Source: Anastatus disparis
Lineage: Eukaryota; Arthropoda; Insecta; Hymenoptera; Eupelmidae
Direction: 5' to 3'
NCBI GenBank assembly: GCA_017163975.1
Contig: JAFFSR010000345.1
Location: forward strand, 10,001 to 74,000
DNA: 64,000 nt
The notes beneath the pieces are model-generated. The model saw only the letters and a list, made by a program, of their open reading frames with translations. It had not been told where the DNA came from and did not search any database. Of the stretch, positions 45,656 through 56,256 are shown one piece after another. The first letter of the stretch is position 1. Each line of letters opens with the position of its first letter. The translations under genes and the position numbers were made by a program.

Positions 45656-47807
45656 GTTAAGTGACAGAATTTTTCACTTAAAAATTTTTGTTCTTAAAGA
45701 AATATTTTTGATTTTTCTAATAAAATTTTTAATCATTCATTCCCATAGTAAAAAGAAAGAGGTATTAAAAGCGTCAAGGCCACTTTCTTTTTACTCTCTT
45801 ATCGGGTTCAGGGAATTCGACAGCTTTACCGTCGATGGAGATCGTTGAGTCTCCACTCTTTCTACTTTTCTGCATTGAGAGTGGGAACTCACGATTGTTC
45901 CAACGCACTGGACAAGGGAGTGCGAGAAGGAGAAAGAGAGCTATCTCTCTCTTTCTTGCATCTTCTCCCACTACCAGTTGCTATGTTTGAAGTCGGTCTG
46001 ACGGTGCTAGTTTTAACGATGGGCCTAGCTTGAAGAGAGACACACGCGACCAGGCCTAAGGGCAGTATGTGTGTGCTGCAGCCCACGAGGCTGCAGCCAC
46101 TAACTTCAATCTACGACGACCTTTTTGTTTTAATTTTATTTGAAGGTTCAACTTAAGTACAGTTTTCGGTCGACTGTCATAAATTTTCCTCTAGGATCAG
46201 TTTAACTTGTTTTTCTTCTTTCATATAGATTCTTCATTTGCTCGAAATTTAATTTAAAAGGATTAATTAAATTTTATTTTAAATTCAGAAAGTTAAAATT
46301 TCGTATCATCGTATTAGTTTTGTTTTTCTCTCTCTCTTTTAAATCCGTACGTTTCCGTTGCGACTGTGCAAGCCAGCCAGTGCACGTGTAGTGAATAAAG
46401 TTTCATCTGAAGAGACAACCAGGAGCACGCGAGGGGATCTGGAGAGCCGGCAATGCAGTGCCCGCCGGCCAGCAATTATTTAGCATTAGGATAAGTACAA
46501 TGATTTATGTTTGGGCGGAATAGATTTTTTTTCTGTCCTTTTCGTGTGATGCTTATGATTATTTAACTTAAATATTAACTATCACACGGTACTCGTCAAA
46601 TTAATGAGAAGTACATTTATTTGAAATAAGTAAACGGTTTGGTTGTGTTCAACAGATTTTATTTTTATCTAACTTATAGTTGTACGTACAGTGACCACTC
46701 ACGAGATGTTGTGTTTATAGGTTTTTCTCACTAAAGATTTCACAGAAGTTTTACAAATTACATTGGTAACGAAGTATTTTACAAATTTTAAGTACGAATT
46801 AGAAAAGAGTAGTGTTTGAGTAGGTATACGTATAAAACAATAAATGTGAGTTCGGACGGAACATTTCATATTTTTAAGGCAGGCCTGTTTAAAAACAGTA
46901 AATGAGTATTGAAGGGATGTACACATAAAGTAGTAAACTTTACGATTTAATATTTTGAAATCTATTAGAAGCTTGTTACAAACAAAAATTAAAACATATG
47001 TACTTGTAAACCTTTCTTGAAACGTGCTTGAAATTCAACAAAGAAATTAATAAAGATTTTTATTTAGGAATAGAGAACTTAAAATCCGTAAAATAATTTT
47101 CATAATATTTTTCTTAATCTTATAGGACTGCATATAACAAGAAACTGAATTTCTTCTGGAATATTTCTCTTGATTGTACAGGACTGAACAATTCAGATAC
47201 AATCGATTAAGTCGTAAAGAAAATTGAACCCTGCGGGGAAATTAATTCAGAAACTGAACCAAATGTGGTTATTTTAGAAAATTTGAAATAGTTAAATATT
47301 AAACTCTATTTATAGTTTTTTTTGTAACAGAGTAAGATGGGAGTGTGTTTAAATTTTTTTTATTATTTTTTTTATGAAACGAATGTTTGTAATTAAATTT
47401 CCTTATATATTGTAAGACTATTTGAGTTGAGAGAGTGTGCAAAAATAGTCAAAAGCGAATAATAAACTAGCATATAAAAAAAATAAATTAACTTATTGCG
47501 ATTGCGTGCGAGAAGTGAAATTAATACAACAATGTTTTCATCATTAGTATAACACATAATAAAACAGTTCTTAGCTTAACAAAGTTTAAACTTGATTTAT
47601 TTGTTAAAATTCCATTTCCATTATTAATTGGTTTATTTTTCTTGGTCCTCAACAAAAATTGATTGAGAATATAAAAGTCGAATTCACTTTAATATACATA
47701 TAAAAATGTCTTCGGTTAACTTGTCTAATATAATAAAAGGTTGTTATAGCCGGCGGAGATTTTTCCTCCAGGAGGTAAAACTCCTGGAGGAAAAATCCCA
47801 CCTAAAC
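45656..47807. mobile_element. Unclassified 2.15-kb insertion splitting the palindrome
   Basis: Both flanks resume the right arm of the palindrome, so this block was inserted. Its 45760-46480 part is distinctly GC-richer, contains a purine-rich stretch and an AATAAAG at about 46393-46400 followed by a GC-rich segment, as in an LTR R-U5 region. A strong hairpin (TTTTCCTCCAGGAG and complement, 47768-47800) lies near its right edge. No protein domain is recognisable. Confidence 0.45.
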
Positions 47808-47845
47808 ATTATCCGAGATTTCGTGTTAGAATTAAAAATATTATA

Positions 47846-48090
47846 TTACGGTATGTTAGCATATTTAATTTTTTTAGCAAAATCAGCTTTTTTATTTGAA
47901 TTGAACCATGCTGTTAACGTTATTTCGTAATTATTTATTGCTGAATGTATATGATTTTCATCGAAAACTATTTTTTGTTGATTTTCTGTATGAACACTTA
48001 ATCTTATTACGGAATAACTCCTTCCACATAATGGTAATTCTTGTAATCTCCATGCTGCTTCCATTGGACTTCAATATCTACTATCTATAT
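47846..48090 (-). pseudogene. Helitron central-region relic (right palindrome arm, outer part)
   Basis: On the minus strand a 72-codon open stretch reads EAAWRLQELPLCGRSYSVIR, then SVHTENQQKIVF, and ITLTAWFNSN. It matches the Helitron segment that usually reads EAxWR, RLxVHxP and LTAWFxLN. It is less damaged than its mirror copy at 43430. Confidence 0.75.
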
Positions 48091-48195
48091 ATCGAGTTAT
48101 TTCATGATAGACATCATCTTTATTATTTTCTTAAATTTTACTTTGTTTTATTTTGTAATAGGCTTTATCAACTCAAGGTATTTGAGCTGAAATAT

Positions 48196-48202
48196 ATATA
48201 CA

Positions 48203-48254
<52 letters not shown>
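48196..48254. repeat. (TA)n microsatellite
   Basis: This is a TA-dominated tract with C/G interruptions. A second pure TA tract is at 48641-48686. Confidence 0.8.
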
Positions 48255-48641
48255 TTTAATAATTTTGTATTTGGAATAGTAATAAAATTAATGTTTTGTT
48301 AAATTGCTTTTAAAAATTATAATATTATATGAATATGTATTTAATTATTTAGAAAGATTTTTTGTAAATAGAACAAAAATATTATTTTCAGTTATTTCTA
48401 ATCATAGCATTATTTACAATTATTCATATTTATTCAAAGATATTTACAGTATTCACATTTAAAAACTGTTGAAGGTATCAGGACGGATTTCAAGCCTGAA
48501 AAAAAATTCAAATGTAGTCATAATATATGTTTCTAATGATATTAATTAATAAAAATTCTGTTTACCTTAAATATATATTATCAGACTTTGATCTATTAAT
48601 AATTTTTAAAAAACTCATCCAATATTTTTTTGTTATATATA

Positions 48642-48688
<47 letters not shown>

Positions 48689-48919
48689 CGCCGAAAATGA
48701 CCATTTTCAAACTGTTATATCACAAACTTTATTATTATTTTTTATCTTATTACAATTAATTTATAGCATTTTTCATAATTTCTTATATTTTTCAACTTTT
48801 AAAAGTAAAAATACTCTGGATTTAATCAGCTAATATGAAAGCAATCCTATTGTGAATATTTTTAGAAAAAGTTCATTTAAAATGAATAAAAATTTTCAAA
48901 AATTTTCAATTTTTAATAA

Positions 48920-49340
48920 TAGGTTTGACTGAGAAAGATAAATTGCTTGTCAAAGGACAAGAATTGTATAGTGGAATGGCTTCCATTTTAACTGATATTC
49001 ATATATTACGATTTAATAATATTTTTAATTGGTGCACCTCATTTAATATGCAAACAACTAATTCAAAAACCGCAATATATTAATTTAGTACCGACTGATG
49101 AAGAAGTATTGTTTTGCGGAAATTTTAAAAAAGGTCACTGTATTTGTCTGTATTATAATAATAAAATAATTCATGTATATGACAGTTTGAATCTTAAATA
49201 TCTACCAGATAATTGCTTTTGCGGTTGCAATACTTTATAATTTATGTCCATGTTCTTTGAGATATGATATTTACCAAATGCGATTACATTTATTAGGATT
49301 TTTAAAACACAACAAATAAGAATGTTTCTAGATTCACATA
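48920..49340 (+). pseudogene. Possible Ulp1/C48-like protease relic of a transposon
   Basis: Across two frames the translation gives LTEKDKLLVKGQELYSGMAS, then QYINLVPTDEEVLFCGNF, KKGHCICLYYNNKIIHVYDSLN. The pattern (LT..D hydrophobic start, then histidine followed by hydrophobics and VYDSL) resembles the cysteine-protease domain that some DNA transposons carry. The catalytic His may be in GHC. No Cys region can be placed with confidence. Confidence 0.4.
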
Positions 49341-49588
49341 ATAGTAATAATATAAATATTAATAGCAGTAATCAATCGGATGATAAGAAAAAGTTTTTGT
49401 CATAAACTATGTTCCAATAAAATACCAAGCTTTTAGAACTCATTATAATATTCAATCTTTCGTTTGAAAATAAGGGACGACTTTTTAAGAAAAGATATAA
49501 ATACCCAGAGCAGTACGCTTAAATTAAATAAAATTAGCACAATCTTTTCGAGAAAAAGATGACGGAAAAAGAAAAATCAAAAACTGCC

Positions 49589-49632
49589 CCCCGACGCGCC
49601 CCCCCCAACTACAAACCAATCCCCCCCCCTTA
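49589..49632. repeat. C-rich low-complexity tract
   Basis: Runs of seven to nine C (CCCCCCGACGCGCCCCCCCC-like) stand out in an AT-rich setting. They could be real or an assembly weak point. Confidence 0.6.
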
Positions 49633-50311
49633 AATTTAGATTTCGCTCGGTGCTTCCGAAGAAATTTAAATACAAATTTAATGTAACTTCAAAATTTAAT
49701 CTGAAAATGATTTCTAGGCCCATTACATGATTTAGGCATAATTTTTAAAATCGTTTTACATGATCGATTTAGAGAAAAATAGGTAAAAATGAAAACAAAA
49801 TTGAAAACTAAACAATTTTATTTTATTTATAAAAAAAATGCTCAAAAATGTTTAATACGTAGGTATAATAGTAAAAATATAATAAAATTGAAGAATATCT
49901 GCCTTATGTTATGGAGCTATTTATCTCAAATATTAAAATTAATGTCAAAAAATAGTTCTATAGCTATTTGCGGATTGATACCTAAGATTCAAAGAATGTA
50001 AATATTTACATCGATACTTTAAGTAGTAATTTGAAACTTGCACAACTAATAAGGAGAGGTCTTCACACCTCTAGGAAAAAGATTTTAATGATACTGCAGG
50101 TTATGATTCTTTGATGCAAAGAATGAATTCGTGTTGTTTCTTTTCCTTTAATAAGCCCAGAGACAAAGATTAGGTTATTTTTTTCGAAAATATAATATTA
50201 AGAAGAGCTTATAAGAACTTTAATAATAAAAAAACTAAAACTCTTAGAAAAAAGTGCATGGAAGATAAAAAAGTACAAGTTGAATACTTTACTATAAACC
50301 TTATTGTGTTA

Positions 50312-50452
50312 GAATAGTATATTACACACCAAGGGAGGTAAAGTACTGGCGAATCCATAGCACATATAATTGCCACCTCGAGCCGAAGGCGAGGGTGGCA
50401 AATATGTGCTATGGGGTCGCCATTTTACCTCCCGTGGAGTGTATACTATTTT
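50312..50452. mobile_element. Hairpin MITE with GTGTAATATACTAT-like ends
   Basis: The inverted ends ATAGTATA(T)TACACACC and complement enclose GGGAGGTAAA, TAGCACATAT and a GC-rich apex (GCCACCTCGAG and CGAGGGTGGC). The whole 141 bp folds into one long stem. Confidence 0.7.
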
Positions 50453-50542
50453 TCGCCATACCCGGGCCGAAACTATGACTTTTGTTTTTCGGCGCCGGGA
50501 CGAAAGTCGTAGTTTCGGGCAGGGTATGGCGAAAAAGTTTTT
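50453..50542. repeat. Second adjacent GC-rich hairpin
   Basis: TTTTTCGCCATACCC with GGCCGAAACTATGACTTTT is mirrored by CGAAAGTCGTAGTTTCGGGC and GGGTATGGCGAAAAA. It starts where the preceding hairpin ends. Confidence 0.7.
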
Positions 50543-50649
50543 GTAGTTCAGAAGTTATGCTAAATTAAATATTACTACATATTTTTTTTAAATTTTCAGC
50601 ATGTAACACATGATGAATTTTCACACTATTTAATTAGCATATTTTGATC

Positions 50650-51086
50650 ACCTCTTACACAGCATGGAATATTCATGGACGCTTCCTGGAATATTGGCAC
50701 GGAAGATTTGAAATATTTTAGGAATCTTCCACGGAACATTCCTGTAATATTCTTATGTCCTTAATTCTTCTTTTATTGGAATATTTCATGGAATATTGTT
50801 GAAAGATTACAAGAATATTTTATTTGAAAATTTGGGTCATCTTAGATCTTTTATTCAGATTTTTTACAGATCTTTCATAAATATTCCATGGAATATTTTA
50901 CGATGGATTTCTAAAATCTTCTAGAAATTTTTTATAGAATATTTCATGAAAGATTCCTCAAATTTACCATGCATATTCCATGAAAGGCTTATGAAATGTT
51001 TCAATCTTTCGTTTCAATATTTCGAAAATCTTCCATGAATATCCCAACCAAATATTTCATAAAAGGTTTTAAAATGCTGTGAGGGG

Positions 51087-51160
<74 letters not shown>

Positions 51161-51600
51161 ATAACACTTTTACTCATACATCAGTACATATATGCATACA
51201 TAACATTGGCATTCAGTTATGAAATCGCATTCACATATTCGCTTCGACTGTATATTACAAAGCGCCGACCCTTTTGCTTTTGAATTATTCCGTAAAATAT
51301 TTTTGGAAGATTTATGTAACAGTCCGATATACGATTTTAAAGTTTCTCAGGTTATTTCAGCAAAATATTCATAAAATCTTCCTGAAATCTTTTATCGAAT
51401 ATTGCATCGAAAGATTACTCAAATCTTTCTGTGAAATTTTTCGTAGAATATTTCTGGAAGATTTATGTAATATTCCGCTTTACGATTTTCGGAATCTTTC
51501 AGCGAAATGTTTATGGAACCTTCCTGGAATCTTTCATGAAACATTCCACTGTAATATTTCATAAACATTACATGCAATATTTCATGAAATATTTTATTTC
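50650..51600. repeat. Degenerate GGAATATT/AATATTCC repeat field with (TA)n
   Basis: Dozens of short palindromic words (GAATATTCCATGGAATATT, TTTCATGAAAGATT, GGAAGATTTATG) recur every 15-30 bp on both sides of a (TA)n tract at 51090-51154. Open frames across it are by-products of the repeat. Confidence 0.6.
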
Positions 51601-52099
51601 AATTTTCCTAAAGGTGAGGACCTCTCCTTGCTAGTTAAGCAAGTTGCAAATTACGACTGAATTGCTCAAGATCTGACATATGATATGAACTTTAACAAAT
51701 TAAAGAATATATTAGCAGATGGCATCAATGTAAATATTTACATTCTTTGAATACTATGCATCCATACGTAAGTAGCTATAGAATTATTTTTCGACAATAT
51801 TTTCAATATTTGAGCCCAATAGCTCCATAACATAAGGCCAATATTCTTCAATTTAGTTAAATTTTTACTAATTATATCTACGTTTCCATCACTTTTGAGC
51901 ATTTTTTCAGAAATGAAATAAAATTGTTCGATTTTGAATTATTTTTTTATTCTTATCTATTTTTCTCCAAATCAGCCATGTAAACCGATTTAAAAAATGT
52001 TTTCTAAATGTTTGTAATGGACCTAGGAATCATTCTCAAAAAGATCTTGAAGTGACATTGAATTTTTATTCAAATTTACTATGAAGCACTGTGATCGCT

Positions 52100-52790
52100 A
52101 TGATTGAACTTCTTGAAAAAAAACTGACAAATGCATTTATTAGTATAACAAAAAAATATCATGGAAATGTATCGTGAACAGAAAAATTCTAATCTTGGAA
52201 TGATCCAGATGGAAATTATTTAATGACATTTTAGATACAATTTTTTTTTAAACGAAATAATGATTTAATGAATTTCGACGATATTTCCATATAAATTATA
52301 ACGATATTAAAATCAAGACTGATGAGATTAAATGAAATAAAGAAAAAAAAAGGATTAAAAGAAATAGACGACAAAGGAGTTTTATGTATAACAGGATTTA
52401 ATATGAAAATGGTAACAGAACAATCGAATTAATATAAAGAAAATTCAGAAAAAGACATGATTATGAAAATGCAAAAAAGGTAATGATAGATTAAAACTAA
52501 GGCGTGTTCTTAATGTTTACGTAATAGAAAATCATATAAAAATAAAAGATGATCTACCATATGAATATAAAAAAATATTAAATATTAATATGATAATAAA
52601 AAAAAATTGAAAAAAAATACTGATGAATTAAAACAATACATGTAAATAAGGCCTTACGTAAGAAAGAAGCGTATATGAAAATGAAAAAAGAACAACCAAA
52701 CAAATATAAAGAGAAATTAGAAAATACTAAGATAAAAAAAATGGAAATCAAGAAAAGAAATACTGATTAATTGAAAAAAATACGTGCAAA
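52100..52790. other. A-rich degenerate stretch, nothing recognised
   Basis: Strong A-richness on the plus strand gives Lys/Asn/Glu-rich translations with many stops (GAAAATGCAAAAAAGG-like words). It may be a decayed coding sequence, but no family is identifiable. Confidence 0.3.
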
Positions 52791-52794
52791 TGAG

Positions 52795-53535
52795 GATTTA
52801 CGAAAAATACACTCGGTCACTCGGCACGAGTGGGAAAAGCAGACTAGGAATATCCCACCCCCTATCACGTTTGACAACTTAAAGGCCTTCCTTCAAGAAA
52901 CAATTCAGACCTTGGCATCTCTTGAGTTAACTTGACGCCAACCTCATGACATTGCAACATTCCGAACCAAGATTCACAGGAAGATCAGACGTAGTTCGCG
53001 CGTACTTGCAATCCAAGCCGAAGACTTTACGTACAGTAACTGCAAGGGTCACTATCTCCTAAATGACTGCACAGACTTTACGCGGATGAACTTCTTGCAG
53101 AGATGTGTGATGATCAATCGTCTAAAACTCTGCTTCAAGTGCCTTGAGGGAGGACACCAAGCTCGTGAATGCTGATCTGGTACTCAATGCCTTAGTTGCG
53201 GCCTTGGTCACCGTTCCTTACTTCACTCCTCCAGCTCTGGTAAGCGTTCCCTTACAGTATTCAGAGAAGATTCTACAGCCAAGAGTCGACGAGGAGAAGA
53301 TTCCAACGTAACCAAAGATTATTCTGGGACGGAAAAAACGGCCTGCCTGGTACTGCTGGCAACCGTCGAATTGGTCTTAGAAGATGACCTCGGGTGGTAC
53401 CGCAGTTCTTGAGCATTACTCGATCCGGAATCCAAAGTTAATCTGGTCACTGAACACCTGGCTAATCACTTCAAATTAGCAGCGGATACAACAAGGGTTC
53501 CGCTCCAAATTCTTGAAGGTTCCATTCCGTGCACC
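52795..53535 (+). pseudogene. gag: BEL/Pao LTR retrotransposon 3, gag end and protease start
   Basis: The frame reads a gag C-terminus (TRHEWEKQTRNIPPPITFDN), Cys/His motifs (NCKGHYLLNDC, then CFKCLEGGHQAREC and CLSCGLGHRSLLH) and the start of the protease region (LLATVELVLEDDLGWYR, LLDPESKVNLV). Stops occur after SLELT, after ARE C and before ALLDP. Both ends are missing, and the right end is cut by a SINE. It is richer in G+C than BEL/Pao elements 1 and 2, suggesting a younger copy. Confidence 0.8.
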
Positions 53536-53536
53536 T

Positions 53537-53765
53537 CAGAGAGCGCGGTGGCGTAAGAGAGTGCGGTGGCGTAATGAAAAGAGCTCTTGCCTTCAAGGCA
53601 GAAGGCATGGGTTCGAATCCCGGCCAGGTACCTTTAACTTTTTTTTCGAAAGAAAATTAGTATATGTGCCATTTATATCGCAACTCTTGAAAAATCCAAC
53701 CTCATTAAATATCGGTTGATTGTTGGTCACAAAAGTGGCTGACCATCCATCGGTAGTCAAAGTTC
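53537..53765 (+). mobile_element. SINE family 1, 3'-truncated, with duplicated head
   Basis: The head motif GAG(C/T)GCGGTGGCGTAA occurs twice in succession (53539 and 53557). The box B GGTTCGAATCCC and the body follow as far as CATCCATCGGTAGTCAAAG, and the remaining part and A tail are absent. It is inserted in the BEL/Pao protease relic. Confidence 0.8.
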
Positions 53766-53860
53766 TCGCTCCTAACGTCGCTCGGTTAAATTTTCATATA
53801 TTACGAGCAAAATCTACCTCGCTCCTGACGTCGCTCGGTTGCATTTTCATATATTATATT
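53766..53860. repeat. Two tandem copies of a CTCGCTCC(T)(A/G)ACGTCGCTCGG unit
   Basis: A roughly 40-bp segment ending TTTTCATATATTA occurs at 53766 and 53819 with few differences. It takes the place of the SINE 3' part, so the SINE was either chimeric or cut here. Confidence 0.6.
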
Positions 53861-54061
53861 ATTATATATAAATTTGCTAACTTCATTGACAATGGTAGTT
53901 CCATATAAAATATGGACTTAATTTTTTTTCACATATTCATATCATTATATTGTACTGCATTGAAATAAAAAATTTTTCAATTTTTCGTAAATTGATAAGC
54001 TTTGATAAAAGTGAATAATTATAACTGACAATCATAGTATAAGAAAAATGTTTATATTATC

Positions 54062-56256
54062 ATAGACTTTTAGAGAAAGTCCGCGTTCCTTATATCAACA
54101 TTTTCTTGATCTTATGACATTAGTACGTAGAAATGGGAAACCAGATTTTTTCATTACTATGACATGCAATACGAAATGGAAGGAAATCACAAAAAATATA
54201 GGGCCAAGTGAAGAAGTAACAGATAGACCAGATATTGTTGTTGAAGAATTTTATCAAAAATTAAAACTATTATTAGATCAAATTTCTAAAAAACATATTT
54301 TGGGAAAATGCATTGTCTATTCATACGTAGTAGAATTTCAAAAGAGAGGATCATGGCATCCCTGCAAAAAAAACATCTATAAATATAGCTAAAAAATATA
54401 GGTAAAAATATAGCTACATTGTATATACAGCTATATTTACGTGTTTTTTTAGCTGTATATCTATGAGAAATATAGCTAGATTTTTAGCAATATTTTTACC
54501 TATCTTTATAGGTATAATCCCTATTTTAGCCCATTATAGCTAGAAATATAGCTGAAAATCTAGCTATATTTCTCATAGATATACAGCTAAAAAAACACAT
54601 GAATATAGCTATAATACACATCAATATAGCTGTATTTTCTTTATCTATATTTTTAGCTATATTTATAGATGTTTTTTTTTGAGCATATGCATATGCCTAT
54701 ATGCTAATATTTTTGAGTTAAGATGATAAAATTTATAATAGTGATGACGTTGATAAATTTATAGTAGCTGAAATTCCAAATAAAAATGAGAATCCCAGAT
54801 TACATGAAATACTTAAACAATTTATGATCCTTGGCCCTTGTGAAGATCATAATAAAAACTCACCTTGTACAGATAAAGAATCAGGAAAGTGTCCGGAAAA
54901 TTTTCCGAAATGATTTAATAAAACTACAATAATGACAAATGCTTATCCTATTTATCGACGAAATACAAATGAGATATTATACACAAAAAACAAGTGGGCA
55001 GACGATAGTTTTGTGCTTACTGATCACCCGTATTTATTACTCAAGTTTATCTGTCATATTAATATTGAATTATGTTCAACAATAGGAGTTATAAAATACT
55101 TATTTAAATACTGCTTCGAAGGACATGATTGTGCATTTATCGAAATGAAAGCAAGTGAAATAAATACTGAAAGTAGTACTAATGATAACATGGATGAAAC
55201 GAATGATTTGGATGTTTTATGATAAAATTTAACAATATATAAACACAAAATACGATTGCCCACCAGAAGCTATGCATCGCTTATTAGAATATAATTTTAG
55301 TGAACTTTCTCATACGATTTATAGATTAGTCGTTCATAATAAAAATGAACAATATGTATATTTTAAAGTAGGATCCGAACACGAAATTGATAAGAAAAAT
55401 GTTAATACGATACTAACAGCGTGGTTTGAACTTAATAAAAGTGACCCGAAGGCACATAATTACTTTTATTCTGATATACCACAAAATTATGTTTTTAATC
55501 GAATACATAAAACATGGACGAAAAGAATAAAAATTATGAGCCTATTCTAACCAGAATGTACTTCGTTAATCAAAAACAAAGAGAAAGTTATTTTTTAAGA
55601 TTACTTCTGCTTCACGTTGAAGCTGTGGCACCTTTTGAAAGCTAAAAAACTTTTGATAGAATTACATACCCAACATTCTTTGAAGTAGCAAAAGCAAGAA
55701 ATTTAATAGAAATCGATTATGGATGGGATAAATGTTTAGAAGAATCTTGTAAATCTTGATTTCCAGAAGCTCTTCGTTAATTATTTGGTTACATTTGTAC
55801 ATTTCACAATCCAATAAATGCTCGAAAATTATATAAAAAATATAAAATCTATTTTTATCCTCCAAAAATGAATGAACAAAAAGGTGAAGAATATGCATTA
55901 AACATAATTAATGATATTTTAACTAATAATGGATTCCAATTAGGTGACTTTAATTTACCTACTTAAGAATACTATATTGAAAATAACGAAATTAAATATA
56001 GTACAGTAAATAATGTTAATAATATTAAGTCAATTATTGATACTCTAACATATGCTCAAACGACTATTTGTAATACAGTAATAAATTCATTATATAAAAA
56101 TTGCACTAAAAAGTATATACATCAAGACGTTCGAAGTGAAAGTGATGAAAGCTAATTTTAAATATAATTATAACTCATCAAAAATTCATGGAATCAACTA
56201 TTCAGTTGTATCATGGACAAGTATAGCGGCTAACTTATTACAAGACGGTGTGACAG
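54062..56256 (+). pseudogene. Helitron Rep-region relic, interrupted by a hairpin MITE
   Basis: The order follows Helitron replicase proteins: SLYQHFLDLMTLVRRNGKPD, FFITMTCNTKWKEI, RPDIVVEEFYQKLK, VVEFQKRGSWHP (Helitron-like N-terminal domain, 54100-54365), then after the MITE AEIPNKNENPRLHEI, GPCEDH, KCPENFPK, YPIYRRN (54770-54960), RLLEYNFSELSHTIYRLVVH (55272), VGSEHEIDKKNVNTILTAWF, and further decayed parts to 56155. Stops and frameshifts break it. The helicase domain is missing because an LTR element is inserted at 56257. Confidence 0.85.
54366..54680. mobile_element. 315-bp AT-rich palindromic MITE in the Helitron
   Basis: AAAAAAAACATCTATAAATA at the left is mirrored by TATTTATAGATGTTTTTTTT at the right. 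The arms are full of ATATAGCTA words and meet near 54523. It sits inside the conserved motif that follows EFQKRG, and the Rep frame resumes after it. Confidence 0.8.

Larger units (their letters stand above)
43405..48095. repeat. Giant palindrome of inverted Helitron fragments, right arm interrupted
   Basis: The left arm (43405 to about 44660) and the right arm (about 44690-45655 plus 47808-48095) are inverted copies with moderate divergence. The outer thirds encode Helitron segments. The inner about 520 bp per arm (TGCCCACCCTTATCAGTC to the centre) are non-coding. The right arm is split by about 2.15 kb at 45656-47807. The fold is seamless across the coding/non-coding border, so the duplication involved the whole unit. 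Confidence 0.75.
49645..52095. repeat. 2.45-kb inverted-repeat block, arms about 440-480 bp
   Basis: The arms 49645-50085 and 51612-52095 are inverted, diverged copies. Both contain CCTTATGTTATGGAGCTATT, TTCAAAGAATGTAAATATTT and AAGGAGAGGTC. The right arm carries about 60 extra bases. The interior has two adjacent hairpins, a TTCC/GGAA-rich repeat field and (TA)n. The plus strand of the left arm has a 70-codon open frame (49789-50001) of no recognised family. Confidence 0.65.

Noticed and set aside
49589..49632. Poly-C tract as a functional G-quadruplex or promoter element
   Set aside because: It is isolated in AT-rich DNA with no gene nearby and may be an assembly weak point.
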